A stretch of 64,000 nucleotides of DNA from contig NZ_MVAG01000105.1 in assembly GCF_002177115.1 (NCBI RefSeq), positions 124,001 through 188,000 on the forward strand. Direction: 5' to 3'. Below are positions 52,070 through 61,180 of the stretch, one piece after another. The DNA is from Chryseobacterium mucoviscidosis (GTDB lineage Bacteria; Bacteroidota; Bacteroidia; Flavobacteriales; Weeksellaceae). The notes under the pieces were generated by a model, which saw only the letters and a program-made list of their open reading frames with translations, was not told the DNA's origin and did no database searches. Position 1 is the stretch's first letter; every line of letters starts with the position of its first letter. Position numbers and translations under genes: made by a program.

Positions 52070-52801
52070 CTAAGGAAACTTCTCTATATTATTTTTTACA
52101 AATTCATAAAGGCGTTCTTCAAGGAGCGGTTTCAGGAGGATAAATTTCTCTTCTGTTGCAATAAATTCTTTATTGTTGCGCAGCTCATTGGTGGCTTTTG
52201 TGTAATTATTATGATCTTTAGACGTTTCGTATTTTTCGTAAAAATAATGGGCAATGGATCTGGCTTTTTCAAGAGCATCTGCAAGTTCAGGCAGGTTCAG
52301 TTTGTTTCTCATTTGTTCGGTTACCATGTCGAGATGATAAAATAAAGCGCTCTCATAATCTTCCCAGTTTTCAAAATAGAGCCATTCCATTACAGTCACA
52401 AAGCTGTACAATTCATGAGGAATGTCTTTGATTTCATCATGATCATTCAGGAAAGTTCTTTTCCAGTCATATTTTTTTACAATTGCTGAAAAGACTTTAT
52501 CCAAAACTTCCTCTTTATCATGATCTTTTTTTAGAATAAGCTCCGTTGCGGTAAAATATTTATTTTCAATTATTTTAATGGTCTGCTTAATATCAAAATT
52601 ATTTCCCTGAAGATGATGAAGAGCAATTTCAGATGGTATTCCGGTCTTATTCACAATGATAGAGGTGCGTCCTTCTGTAAAATACTTTTCAGCTTCATCT
52701 GCATTTCCTTCGGTTTTTTCTAACAAAGCTAATCCCTGTCTGTCTCCGATAGGGATGCGTTGCTGTAATATTTCAAGCTTATCTTTATACATTTCACTCA
52801 T
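52070..52801 (-). CDS. Hypothetical protein with UBA/TS-N-like repeats, 243 aa
   Basis: Residues about 20-42 (RQGLALLEKTEGNADEAEKYF) and 50-80 (VNKTGIPSEIALHHLQGNNFDIKQTIKII) each read like the three-helix UBA/TS-N fold: a Gly-Ile-Pro or like turn, an Ala-Leu helix, a Gly-Asn-x-Asp turn, then an Ile helix. The remainder is helical and acidic (DLEYxALFYHLDMV-type region around 155), with no recognised domain. ATG 52801 is preferred over the in-frame TTG at 52810. Such repeats in bacteria may bind proteins; the biological role is unknown. Confidence 0.65.
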   Translation of the reverse strand: MSEMYKDKLEILQQRIPIGDRQGLALLEKTEGNADEAEKYFTEGRTSIIVNKTGIPSEIALHHLQGNNFDIKQTIKIIENKYFTATELILKKDHDKEEVLDKVFSAIVKKYDWKRTFLNDHDEIKDIPHELYSFVTVMEWLYFENWEDYESALFYHLDMVTEQMRNKLNLPELADALEKARSIAHYFYEKYETSKDHNNYTKATNELRNNKEFIATEEKFILLKPLLEERLYEFVKNNIEKFP

Positions 52802-52824
52802 GCGGAACAAATTTTTAGGATCAA

Positions 52825-53208
52825 TCAGCCAACCAGTGTACTGTCGGTAATTTCCCAGTTGTTTATCTCTAAGATTACCTGTGTAGAACCAAATCTAAGC
52901 CTTCCAATCGCTATTTTCCAGGATACAGGATCACTGAAACTCTCCGGAAGATCAATTTCATGAATGTTTACAGGCATTTTATAATTTACCAGACCTTTGA
53001 TATCCTCTGCGTGAAAATCTTCAAGGTCAGCTCTTGCAAAATCCTTGTATTTTTCTAAATGAACATTAATTAATTCTAACAGAAAATCAATGTGCTTTTC
53101 TTTTAATCCGGTGAGTTTAATTTTATTCTCATTTCCGCCGTGTGTTCTTAATTCTTTATTGATGGGTGCTAAAAGTTTTTTCAATTCGTCCCTTTTCGTA
53201 CTGCTCAT
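52825..53208 (-). CDS. Hypothetical protein, 127 aa
   Basis: A basic-then-acidic soluble protein (MSSTKRDELKKLLAPINKEL; LEDFHAEDIKGLVNYKMP; RLRFGSTQVILEINNWEI). First gene of the four-gene minus-strand set. It has no signal peptide. Family not recognised. Confidence 0.7.
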   Translation of the reverse strand: MSSTKRDELKKLLAPINKELRTHGGNENKIKLTGLKEKHIDFLLELINVHLEKYKDFARADLEDFHAEDIKGLVNYKMPVNIHEIDLPESFSDPVSWKIAIGRLRFGSTQVILEINNWEITDSTLVG

Positions 53209-53338
53209 GTATTTTGGTTTTAACGGTTAATTTAGAATCTGAAATTTAAGATTAAAATTTTTATCAGTTTGAAAGAATAGACCATTTTGTTTTTTTTATG
53301 TGGTTTAGCATTTAAAATGAGATAAATAAGAGTTCTAA

Positions 53339-53346
53339 TATTTTTG
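53339..53346 (+). promoter_or_regulatory. -7 box upstream of the arginase-fold gene
   Basis: TATTTTTG (TAnnTTTG), 30 bases before the ATG at 53376. Confidence 0.5.
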
Positions 53347-53375
53347 TAAGTTTGTGAAAACAATGCAGACTACAA

Positions 53376-54446
53376 ATGAATTTTGAAGATTTTATCATAT
53401 CCCCAAGAAATTTCAGGACAGAAAACTGGCAGATCGGAGCGGGAATCACGAAGGAAATAAAGGAAGACAGCATCGTACTCCTTTTCGTTTCAGATTACAG
53501 AGGTGCGAACGGTGATGCGGAAGTTCAGGATTTTTCAGGAATCAGGAACGAGTTTTACAAACTGTCGCAACTGGATTTTGAAATTCCGATTGTGGATCTT
53601 GGAGACCTTGTTTCAGGAAAATCGGTTCAGGATTCTCACTATATTCTGCAGGAAGTATTGTCGGCTTGTCATTACAAAAGAGCCATTCCGGTAATTGTGG
53701 GCGGTTCCAATGATTTTGCTTTTTCGCTTTTTTCGGCACTTAACTTCCATACCAAAAGCATCAATTATACACAGATCAGCAATATTATTTCGCTCAAACA
53801 GGGCGAAATGATTAATGAACACACCTTTTTAAGTAAGATTTTCGGAGCGAAAACTTTTTCCATTAAAAATTACCATCATCTAGGCTACCAAAAACATCTC
53901 AATGAAGCAGATTCGGTAAGATTAATCAAAGAAGTTGAGTTTGATATTATCCGACTTGCCGAAATGATGAATTCCACCGAAAAAACAGAACCCTTCTTCA
54001 GAAAAGCGGATCTCGTGACGGTAAACTGTGATGCCATCGAAAGTTTCGGTGAACCTTTTTCCATAAATCCGCAGGTAAACGGACTGAACCGAAGAGAAGT
54101 CTGCGCGTATATGAAGGAAATCGGCCTAAGTGAAAATTTAAAATCTGTCGGGATTTTTAATTATAATATTTACTCCGAAAGCCAACTGAATCATCAGCTT
54201 TTAGCGCAAATGATCTGGTATCTCATCGAAGGAATCAATATTCAGCGGTCACACCCGAAAGAAAGACATTATGAAGTGTTTTATGTTTTGGTAGACGACC
54301 GACAATATGCCTTCAAACGCGATACCTTTAGTAATCTTTGGTATTTCGGGGAGGATGAAAATATAGAAAACTGCGTTCCCTGCTCCCGAAAAGATTTTGA
54401 TGATGCCAAAAAAGGCTGGCTGAATGCACGACTGACGAAAATATAA
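53376..54446 (+). CDS. Arginase/formimidoylglutamase-fold protein with degenerate metal site
   Basis: A 356-residue ureohydrolase-superfamily protein often annotated as formimidoylglutamase near topA in flavobacteria. The usual GGxH metal motif is GGSND here (109-113), and the usual DxDxxDP strand reads TVNCDAIES (215-223), so most Mn ligands (His and two Asp) are absent. The rest of the fold is kept. It is therefore probably not a hydrolase; a structural or regulatory role is likelier. It is followed after three bases by a GT2 gene, so they share a transcript. Confidence 0.78.
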   Translation: MNFEDFIISPRNFRTENWQIGAGITKEIKEDSIVLLFVSDYRGANGDAEVQDFSGIRNEFYKLSQLDFEIPIVDLGDLVSGKSVQDSHYILQEVLSACHYKRAIPVIVGGSNDFAFSLFSALNFHTKSINYTQISNIISLKQGEMINEHTFLSKIFGAKTFSIKNYHHLGYQKHLNEADSVRLIKEVEFDIIRLAEMMNSTEKTEPFFRKADLVTVNCDAIESFGEPFSINPQVNGLNRREVCAYMKEIGLSENLKSVGIFNYNIYSESQLNHQLLAQMIWYLIEGINIQRSHPKERHYEVFYVLVDDRQYAFKRDTFSNLWYFGEDENIENCVPCSRKDFDDAKKGWLNARLTKI

Positions 54447-54449
54447 TGT

Positions 54450-55451
54450 ATGAAAATTGTTCCCTCAAAAATTTCTGTTATTGTTCCCGTCTACAACGTT
54501 GAAAATTATCTCGCAAAATGTCTGGATTCATTAGTGAGTCAAACCCATCAGAATATCGAAATTCTGGTCATCAACGACGGTAGCAAAGACGATTCGGAAA
54601 AGATTATTCAGGAGTATGCTCAGAAATATCCCGAAAAAATAAAACCATTTACCAAAGAAAACGGCGGATTGAGTGATGCCCGGAATTTTGGCATCGATCA
54701 TGCAACGGGAGATTATCTTGGATTTGTAGACAGTGATGATTATGTTGCGCCTTCCATGTTTGAAGAAATGGTACATCTTGCGGAAAAACACCAGTCGAAA
54801 ATGGTGATCTGCAATATTCAAAAGGTTGATCAAAACGGAAATATTACGCAAAAGCTCACCCAGATTCCCAATATGCCCGAAAAAATTGATCTCGAGAAAA
54901 ACCTTTCTGTTTTTTCCGATCTCAGCTATTTTGCGTGCAATAAATTGTTTAAAAAAGAACTTTTTCGGGAAAAGAGATTTAAAAAAGGAGTTCATTTCGA
55001 AGATATTCAGCTTATTCCGCAGCTTTTGCTGGAGTGTGACACGATTTCACAGACCCAGAATTTCCATTATCAGTATCTGGAACGTACCGATTCTATTACC
55101 AAAACCCACACAGAAAAAGGGCTTGATATTCTGAAAGCCATAATGGATGTGGAAAAAGTTTACGCCTTATCGAAATACCGTGACAGGAAAGAGGAACTTA
55201 AAAATTTTCAGATTTTTGAAGGGGTCTATTCTTTTCTGGCTTATCTTGCTTTTGTAAAAGATGAGAAGGTTTTTTATAACATGTCGGAAAAATTAGAGAT
55301 ATTTATAAAAGATAGAAGGCTGAAATTGAAAGATATATTGAATTATAATCGTTTTGATAAGAATTATCTGCTATCTTTGCCACTGAAAAAAAAGATATTT
55401 TATCTGCTGTTTTTTGCAGGACAGAAAAAGCTGATAAGAAAATTAGTGTAA
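54450..55451 (+). CDS. Family 2 glycosyltransferase
   Basis: A 333-residue GT-A enzyme: ISVIVPVYNVENYLAKCLDS, VINDGSKDDS, NGGLSDARNFGI, YLGFVDSDDYVAP (DxD), with an ACNKLFKKELF acceptor-side block as in EpsH/WcaA-like transferases. The C-terminal part is helical and basic, without membrane helices. The first sugar-adding step of the exopolysaccharide locus. Confidence 0.9.
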   Translation: MKIVPSKISVIVPVYNVENYLAKCLDSLVSQTHQNIEILVINDGSKDDSEKIIQEYAQKYPEKIKPFTKENGGLSDARNFGIDHATGDYLGFVDSDDYVAPSMFEEMVHLAEKHQSKMVICNIQKVDQNGNITQKLTQIPNMPEKIDLEKNLSVFSDLSYFACNKLFKKELFREKRFKKGVHFEDIQLIPQLLLECDTISQTQNFHYQYLERTDSITKTHTEKGLDILKAIMDVEKVYALSKYRDRKEELKNFQIFEGVYSFLAYLAFVKDEKVFYNMSEKLEIFIKDRRLKLKDILNYNRFDKNYLLSLPLKKKIFYLLFFAGQKKLIRKLV

Positions 55452-55461
55452 ACACAAATGT

Positions 55462-55528
55462 AAGTACTGTGTTGCGTTGCTCATGAGCCGACAGAAGGTT
55501 TTTAAGTCGCTGAACCTTCTAAGTACTT
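55462..55528 (+). other. Nested stem-loop between glycosyltransferase and WecA/MraY-like gene
   Basis: AAGTACT (55462-55468) pairs with AGTACTT (55522-55528), enclosing AGAAGGTT (55493-55500) with AACCTTCT (55513-55520). The base of the structure ends 13 bases before the ATG at 55542 and could influence translation. No T tract follows, so it is not an intrinsic terminator. Confidence 0.4.
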
Positions 55529-55541
55529 GAATAGAAGAAAA

Positions 55542-56669
55542 ATGAAGAATTTTGAATTGTTCTTAAACCAGTCGGGGATTCCTATTTTTTATGTAAAAGT
55601 AGGCTTTGGTTTTTTGTTCTCTTTTTTAATTACCTATTTCTCCGTTCCTACGATTATCAAGATTTCCCGAAGGAAAAATTTAATGGACGAACCCGGAATA
55701 AGAAGTTCCCATCTCCGGAAAATTCCTAATCTTGGAGGAATTGCCATTTTCTACTCCATCGGAATCTGTTCGTCTATTTTTGCGTACGAACTCTTTGATC
55801 TGTATAAATTCCTGTTTGCCTCGCTTGTAATCCTTCTTTATATTGGGGTGATGGATGATATTGTGGTGATGAGGGCTTATAAAAAGCTGGTCGCACAGAT
55901 TGTGGTTTCGGCGTTTATAGTAATCGGATCAGACATAAGGATCAGAAGTCTTTTCGGGATTTTCGGGATCTACGAGATGAGTTATTTTATAAGTGTTCTG
56001 TTTAGTATTGTTACTTTCATCATCCTCATCAACGCATTTAATCTCATCGACGGAATAGATGGTCTTGCTGGAGGATATTCTGTAATATGCAGTGCCCTTT
56101 TCGGAATCAGTTATTACAGATTGGGAGAATATAATTATCCTCTGGTTGTTTTATCTGCCATAATCATCGGTGCAGTTCTGGCATTTTTATATTATAACTT
56201 ATCAAATTACCGAACCAATAAAATATTTATGGGCGATACAGGCTCCATGCTTTTAGGATTTCTTCTTGCCTTTACTTCTATTTGTTTTATTGATATTTTC
56301 ATCGACAAAAAACTTCCCGGAGTTCCGAGATATCATCTTCAGTCTGCTCCGGTAGTAGCGGTAGCGATATTAATTCTGCCCATTGTGGACACCCTGAATG
56401 TTATCATTGTAAGATTAATTAATAAAAAATCGCCATTTGATGCAGATAAAAACCATATCCATCATAAATTGCTGAAGCTTAATCTTACACACAGAAGATC
56501 AAGTTTTTATATCGTTGTGTATTACCTTTTTATTGTAACAGTAGCTTATTATTTCAGACATATAAATGTAAATCTTCTATTACTGATTATACTTTTCCTG
56601 GGTTTTTTAGGAGCTTATATTCCAGATTTTATTTATCTTTTGAAGAATAATAAAAAGACTATCAATTAA
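55542..56669 (+). CDS. WecA/MraY-family undecaprenyl-phosphate sugar-1-phosphate transferase
   Basis: A 375-residue polytopic enzyme. Motifs: NLMDEPGIRSSH, GVMDDIVVMRAYKKL (DD motif), NAFNLIDGIDGLAGGYS (catalytic Asp cluster), MGDTGSMLLGFLLAF and HIHHKLLKL (His-rich loop). All family residues are in place. ATG 55542 is chosen with AGAAGAAA upstream rather than the in-frame TTG. It should load HexNAc-1-P onto undecaprenyl phosphate to start repeat-unit assembly. Confidence 0.92.
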   Translation: MKNFELFLNQSGIPIFYVKVGFGFLFSFLITYFSVPTIIKISRRKNLMDEPGIRSSHLRKIPNLGGIAIFYSIGICSSIFAYELFDLYKFLFASLVILLYIGVMDDIVVMRAYKKLVAQIVVSAFIVIGSDIRIRSLFGIFGIYEMSYFISVLFSIVTFIILINAFNLIDGIDGLAGGYSVICSALFGISYYRLGEYNYPLVVLSAIIIGAVLAFLYYNLSNYRTNKIFMGDTGSMLLGFLLAFTSICFIDIFIDKKLPGVPRYHLQSAPVVAVAILILPIVDTLNVIIVRLINKKSPFDADKNHIHHKLLKLNLTHRRSSFYIVVYYLFIVTVAYYFRHINVNLLLLIILFLGFLGAYIPDFIYLLKNNKKTIN

Positions 56670-56674
56670 ATCTT

Positions 56675-56682
56675 TACTTTTG
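56675..56682 (+). promoter_or_regulatory. -7 box upstream of the export genes
   Basis: TACTTTTG (TAnnTTTG) followed by CAAAC, 18 bases before the ATG at 56700. Confidence 0.5.
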
Positions 56683-56699
56683 CAAACAACTTGAAAAAT

Positions 56700-57572
56700 A
56701 TGATGAAGAATTGTAAGCATTTATTACTTTTAGCCCTGCCGCTTTTAATCACCACCTCTTGTATCACTACAAAAGATGTACGATATATGCAGCCCAGTGA
56801 AAGCCTTGTTATTAACGAAGAAGGTTTGATCCCTTATAACATTCCGGTTTACAGAATTACGAAGAACGATATTTTGAACCTTAATATTGTGACAACTCCT
56901 AAAGGAGATGCTGCACAGTTTTATTCTTCCATGAATACTTCCGGATCTGCCACAGCGCCTTCTACAAATACGATTGCTACGGGAGGAGGAATGATGTCTT
57001 CCGGTGGAGGAAATACCGGAGGAAATGTGGTTTTCTATTTTAATGGTCTTAAAGTAGATGCCAACGGAGATATTAACGTTTTCGGTATAGGATTTATAAA
57101 AGCAGAAGGAAGAACCATTGCAGAAATCAGCAGTGAAATTCAGGATAAGGTTAATGAAAACTTTCAGGAAGGTAAATCTGAAGTACGTTTAAATACCAAC
57201 GGAATTACGTTCTATGTTTTAGGAGATGTAGAAACAACGGGAGTTACCGGCGAAAAAGTAGTTCATAAAAATACACTTACCATTACGGAGGCTTTAGCAA
57301 TCAGTGGTGGATTAAACAGAACGGTTGATCGTAAAAATATCGTAATTCACAGAAAATTACCGGAAGGAATTAAAAAAGCGATCATCGATCTTACTCGTGA
57401 AGATGTTATGAATTCTCCTTACTATTACGTACAAAACGGAGATGAAATCTATCTGAATACAAGAGCGAAAAGTCTGAACGGATTGGGCAAAGATCCTATC
57501 CAGACCTTAACAACAGGAGTTTCAGTGATTACCACTGCATTGTCGATCTATCTACTTCTAAAAAACCTTTAA
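56700..57572 (+). CDS. Wza-like polysaccharide export lipoprotein
   Basis: A 290-residue outer-membrane lipoprotein (LLITTSC, Cys21). Poly_export domain begins near YRITKNDILNLNIVTTPKG; a Gly/Ser/Thr-rich insertion (ATGGGMMSSGGGNTGGN) precedes the second half; SLBB-like strands cover ITFYVLGDVETTGVTGEK and LTITEALAISGGL. The final hydrophobic segment (SVITTALSIYLLLKNL) suggests a C-terminal membrane helix. It precedes the Wzc-like gene by four bases, forming the usual Wza-Wzc pair. Confidence 0.9.
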   Translation: MMKNCKHLLLLALPLLITTSCITTKDVRYMQPSESLVINEEGLIPYNIPVYRITKNDILNLNIVTTPKGDAAQFYSSMNTSGSATAPSTNTIATGGGMMSSGGGNTGGNVVFYFNGLKVDANGDINVFGIGFIKAEGRTIAEISSEIQDKVNENFQEGKSEVRLNTNGITFYVLGDVETTGVTGEKVVHKNTLTITEALAISGGLNRTVDRKNIVIHRKLPEGIKKAIIDLTREDVMNSPYYYVQNGDEIYLNTRAKSLNGLGKDPIQTLTTGVSVITTALSIYLLLKNL

Positions 57573-57576
57573 TATT

Positions 57577-60072
57577 ATGATTCCAGGAAAAGAAACAAAG
57601 GTAGAAAAAGCAGATTCGCAGAAAGATAAACACGGAAGTTTCGCTTTATTTGATATTGAACACTTTTTACGCAGAGTGCTGAGAAACTGGTACTGGTTTG
57701 TATTAATGTTTTTTATTGGCTACGGAATTTCATGGATGTACAGTAAATATTATGCCCAGAATATTTATGCCTCCAACTTATCTTTAAGTATTTCCAATAA
57801 TACTTCAAGCTACTTTACACCAAGCCAGTCTATTAACTTCATCTGGGGACAGGGAGGAAATCAGGACGGAGTTTACCTTAAAAAAATGCTTTTATCCAGA
57901 ACCCACAATGAATTTCTGATTAAAGAACTTGATCTTTTTGTAAATTATTCTACAAAAGGAGTCATCAAATCAACCTATCTGGATAAAGACGACTCTCCTG
58001 TTTTTTTACAGATCGACAGAAAGCACGGTCAACAGGTAAATTATCCAATCACTCTGGTTCCAAAAGGAAGAGACTCCTATGAAGTGGTATTGCCGGAAGA
58101 AGGGCAATCGCCCAACCTGTATAGCTTTGAATCTGAAAGTTATACAACCATTAATCCGTTTGAAAGACCTGCCAATAAAATTATTCGTGTAGGAGATTGG
58201 TATACCTCACCTAATCTGAGATTCAGGCTGTTAAAAAATCCTGTAAAACCGAAAATTAAATTAACCAATATTATTGTTAATTTAAATACTGTTAACCAGA
58301 CCGTTAATGATATTGTTTCTACTATTAGTGTGGAATTTGATAAGGAGATTAATACGATTATGATAATCAGCAAGACCGGTTATAATCTTAACAGTACAGT
58401 GAACTTCCTTAATATGTCTGTAAAACAGCTTCAGAAAAAAAGACAGGCAGATAAAGTTTTGGTAGATCAGAATACCAATGTTTATTTAAAGGAAAATCTG
58501 GATAATATCAGAAAAAAATTAGATTCGAGTGCTAATGTTCTGAATTACATGAAAACAACAGAAAAGCTGTACGACATAAAAGACAGGGATGAAAAGTCTT
58601 TAACAGAAATAAAAGATCTTGAAGCAAAGAAAGCTGATATTGAAAGTAAAATAAGCTCTCTGAATCAGATTAAAAACAGCTTGGAAAGCCAGAATTTTGA
58701 AAAAATGATCAGTACCAATGCGGCTGGTTTTCAGGACGGACTTTTCAGTGCTTCTGTTGCAGAGCTTAAAGCCTTATATCTTAAAAGAAGAGAGATGGCT
58801 TTAATCTACAAGCCCAATTCTGAACCCATGAGAGAAATCAACAGGTTGATCAATGAAGCAAAAGTCAGCTCAAATGGTGCTTTAAGGAATTATTATACAG
58901 CTTATTACACAGAAATTAATAAAATTAACCAGAAAGTAGGAGATGCAAACTCCGAACTGGCAACATATCCTGAAAAGCAGAGAAAATATTTGGATGCAGA
59001 GAGAGGATATAACATGATTGAAGCTACTTATAACAGTTTACTGACGAGACAGAATGATACTCAGCTAAGAATGGCAGCAAATCAATCGGATATCAGCGTA
59101 ATCGACCCTGCTAAAAATGTAGGACAGCCGCCGATAGGTCCTAATATAAAGGCAACAAAAGCGGCAATTATCGGAGGACTTCTTGCTTTGCCGTTACTGT
59201 TTATTCTGCTGGGTGAGATACTGGACAGCAAAATCAGAAACATTAAAGAATTGCTTAATGCAACTAAAATTCCGCTTCTTGGGGTTATCGGAAACAATAA
59301 TCATGAAAATATGCTTACCGTTCTGGATCAGCCAAAATCTTCTGTTTCAGAAGCTTTCAGAGGAGTTAGAGCGAATGTAAGATTCTTATCCGGAGAAAAT
59401 GGAGGAAGTAAGGTTATTTTGGTAACGTCCTCAGTTGGAGGCGAAGGAAAAACCTATGTCTCTATTAATTTAGCTTCTGTTCTGGGGTTAAGTGATAAGA
59501 AAACCATCCTTTTAGGAATGGATTTAAGAAAGCCTAAGATTTTCGGAGACTTTAAGATTGATAATAAATTCGGAATTTCAAACTATCTTACAGGAGAAGT
59601 AGAAATGAGCCAGATTATCAACAAAACAAGAATTCCGAACCTTGATGTGGCAACTTCGGGACCTATTCCTCCGAATCCGTCCGAGTTATTAATGAGTGAT
59701 AAAAATATCAAGTTCATTGAAGACCTTAAAGAGATATATGATTTTATCATCATCGATTCTCCTCCGGTAGGTCTTGTTGCAGATTCTTATGAACTGATGA
59801 AGCACTCAGACGCCAATATTTATGTAGTTCGTCATGAATATACGGAGAAATATATGCTGAAAATGATTACAGAAAAATATCATGGCGGAGAGATAGGGCA
59901 CTTAGGTCTTGTGTATAACGACTATAATACGAAGCAGGGATATGGTTACGGATACGGCTATGGATACGGTTATGGATATGGTTATGGCTATTTTGATGAA
60001 GACAAAAATTACAAAGAACCAATGCTGATAAGAATTAGAAATAAAGTACAGTCATTATTCAATAAAAAATAA
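57577..60072 (+). CDS. Wzc-like polysaccharide co-polymerase and tyrosine autokinase
   Basis: An 831-residue BY-kinase. Wzz-type region with TM helices at about 37-57 and 530-550 and a coiled-coil periplasmic domain between. The cytoplasmic kinase has Walker A in SSVGGEGKTYVSINLA (about 617-632), Walker A' DLRKPK (about 649), and Walker B IIIDSPPVG (about 724). The C-terminus is a (Tyr-Gly)n run of about ten repeats (about 787-806) then FDEDKN, replacing the usual dispersed Tyr cluster. The tyrosines are the probable autophosphorylation sites. Confidence 0.93.
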   Translation: MIPGKETKVEKADSQKDKHGSFALFDIEHFLRRVLRNWYWFVLMFFIGYGISWMYSKYYAQNIYASNLSLSISNNTSSYFTPSQSINFIWGQGGNQDGVYLKKMLLSRTHNEFLIKELDLFVNYSTKGVIKSTYLDKDDSPVFLQIDRKHGQQVNYPITLVPKGRDSYEVVLPEEGQSPNLYSFESESYTTINPFERPANKIIRVGDWYTSPNLRFRLLKNPVKPKIKLTNIIVNLNTVNQTVNDIVSTISVEFDKEINTIMIISKTGYNLNSTVNFLNMSVKQLQKKRQADKVLVDQNTNVYLKENLDNIRKKLDSSANVLNYMKTTEKLYDIKDRDEKSLTEIKDLEAKKADIESKISSLNQIKNSLESQNFEKMISTNAAGFQDGLFSASVAELKALYLKRREMALIYKPNSEPMREINRLINEAKVSSNGALRNYYTAYYTEINKINQKVGDANSELATYPEKQRKYLDAERGYNMIEATYNSLLTRQNDTQLRMAANQSDISVIDPAKNVGQPPIGPNIKATKAAIIGGLLALPLLFILLGEILDSKIRNIKELLNATKIPLLGVIGNNNHENMLTVLDQPKSSVSEAFRGVRANVRFLSGENGGSKVILVTSSVGGEGKTYVSINLASVLGLSDKKTILLGMDLRKPKIFGDFKIDNKFGISNYLTGEVEMSQIINKTRIPNLDVATSGPIPPNPSELLMSDKNIKFIEDLKEIYDFIIIDSPPVGLVADSYELMKHSDANIYVVRHEYTEKYMLKMITEKYHGGEIGHLGLVYNDYNTKQGYGYGYGYGYGYGYGYGYFDEDKNYKEPMLIRIRNKVQSLFNKK

Positions 60073-60081
60073 TACATTTAA

Positions 60082-60103
60082 GCCCTCATTTAATGGGGGT
60101 TTA
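60082..60103 (+). terminator. Hairpin after the Wzc-like gene
   Basis: CCCTCAT pairs with ATGGGGG (one G-U), followed by TTTATTAT. A modest terminator for the export operon. Confidence 0.55.
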
Positions 60104-60235
60104 TTATATCATGATAATTTTCATTCTATTAAAAAAAGAATAAATTTGCTAGTTTGTCGTTTACTTTATAACAAATTATGTTTTTTTGTTTATTTTTAAC
60201 TAAACATTAAGATTATCATTAATATAAAAAAGTTT

Positions 60236-60243
60236 TATATTTG
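60236..60243 (+). promoter_or_regulatory. -7 box for the porG-uppS-bamA operon
   Basis: TATATTTG (TAnnTTTG) followed by CAAAAAT, 42 bases before the ATG at 60286. Confidence 0.55.
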
Positions 60244-60285
60244 CAAAAATTAAATTTTAAAATAACCATAAATCCATATTCTTTT

Positions 60286-61179
60286 ATGAATAGAAAATTA
60301 TTGTTTAGCTTCCTTGCCGCTCTAGGAACTGTGGTAAGTGTTAAAGCACAAAGAAACGAACTTGGAGTTCGTCTAGGTATGAGTAACCTAGTTGGGGATA
60401 TAGGGAGAACGAATTATATTTTACAAAAGCCATTGGATTTAAGTAAAGCGTCAGATTGGGGTGTTCCTTTTTATGGTGGAATTTTATACAGATTTAATTT
60501 TAATCCTCACCAGACTGTAAGATTGGATCTTGGATATAATCAGATCCAGTTCAACGATAAGGTGGCGAAAGAAGAATATAGAAAAAACAGAAACTCATTC
60601 GGGAAAAATAATGTTTACGAGGCAAGCTTAGTCTTTGAATATAATTTCTTCCCGGTAAACAACGAGCAGAAAAGTATGGTAAGCCCATATATTTTCGGTG
60701 GGGTAGGAGCTTTAATGTTCGATGCGCCCAAAGCTACGTTAGTTAATGATTTCAGAAGAGATGCAGATGGTGTGGCGCAGGCTCCAATTAATGAGCTGGA
60801 TTTTACAACAACTCCGGTGTATTCTACAGGAACCAAAACCACAATGCATATTCCTTTTGGAGTAGGTTTAAAATATAAATTTAATTATAACTGGGCAATT
60901 TTTGCAGAAGCTACATTCAGATATACGCTTACGGATCAGTTGGATTACAGCAAAATTCAAAGCAAGGATGTAGTGGCTACATATAACGGAGATATTCTGA
61001 GCCCCGTTACAGGCGGATCTCTTTTGCAGACAGATGCTTATTATGTAGTGTCTAAAGAAAGAGAAGCTGCAATTATAGGAGAAAGGAACGTTGGAGACTT
61101 TAAGTCTAAAGACTGGATAAATACCGTGAGTCTTGGGCTTACTTATTCGTTTGGAAGACCTCCATGTTATTGTGATTAA
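60286..61179 (+). CDS. porG: PorG/DUF6089-like outer-membrane protein
   Basis: A 297-residue beta-barrel with signal peptide (MNRKLLFSFLAALGTVVSVKA). It is the DUF6089/PorG type: NELGVRLGMSNLVGDIGRTN near the start, alternating strands, and a final SLGLTYSFGRPPCYCD. The gene order porG-uppS-bamA is conserved across Bacteroidota. PorG is an outer-membrane component of the type IX secretion system, fitting with the T9SS cargo at 39231. The ATG 60286 gives the signal peptide; the upstream TTG frame lies over the promoter. Confidence 0.8.
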   Translation: MNRKLLFSFLAALGTVVSVKAQRNELGVRLGMSNLVGDIGRTNYILQKPLDLSKASDWGVPFYGGILYRFNFNPHQTVRLDLGYNQIQFNDKVAKEEYRKNRNSFGKNNVYEASLVFEYNFFPVNNEQKSMVSPYIFGGVGALMFDAPKATLVNDFRRDADGVAQAPINELDFTTTPVYSTGTKTTMHIPFGVGLKYKFNYNWAIFAEATFRYTLTDQLDYSKIQSKDVVATYNGDILSPVTGGSLLQTDAYYVVSKEREAAIIGERNVGDFKSKDWINTVSLGLTYSFGRPPCYCD

Positions 61180-61180
61180 T

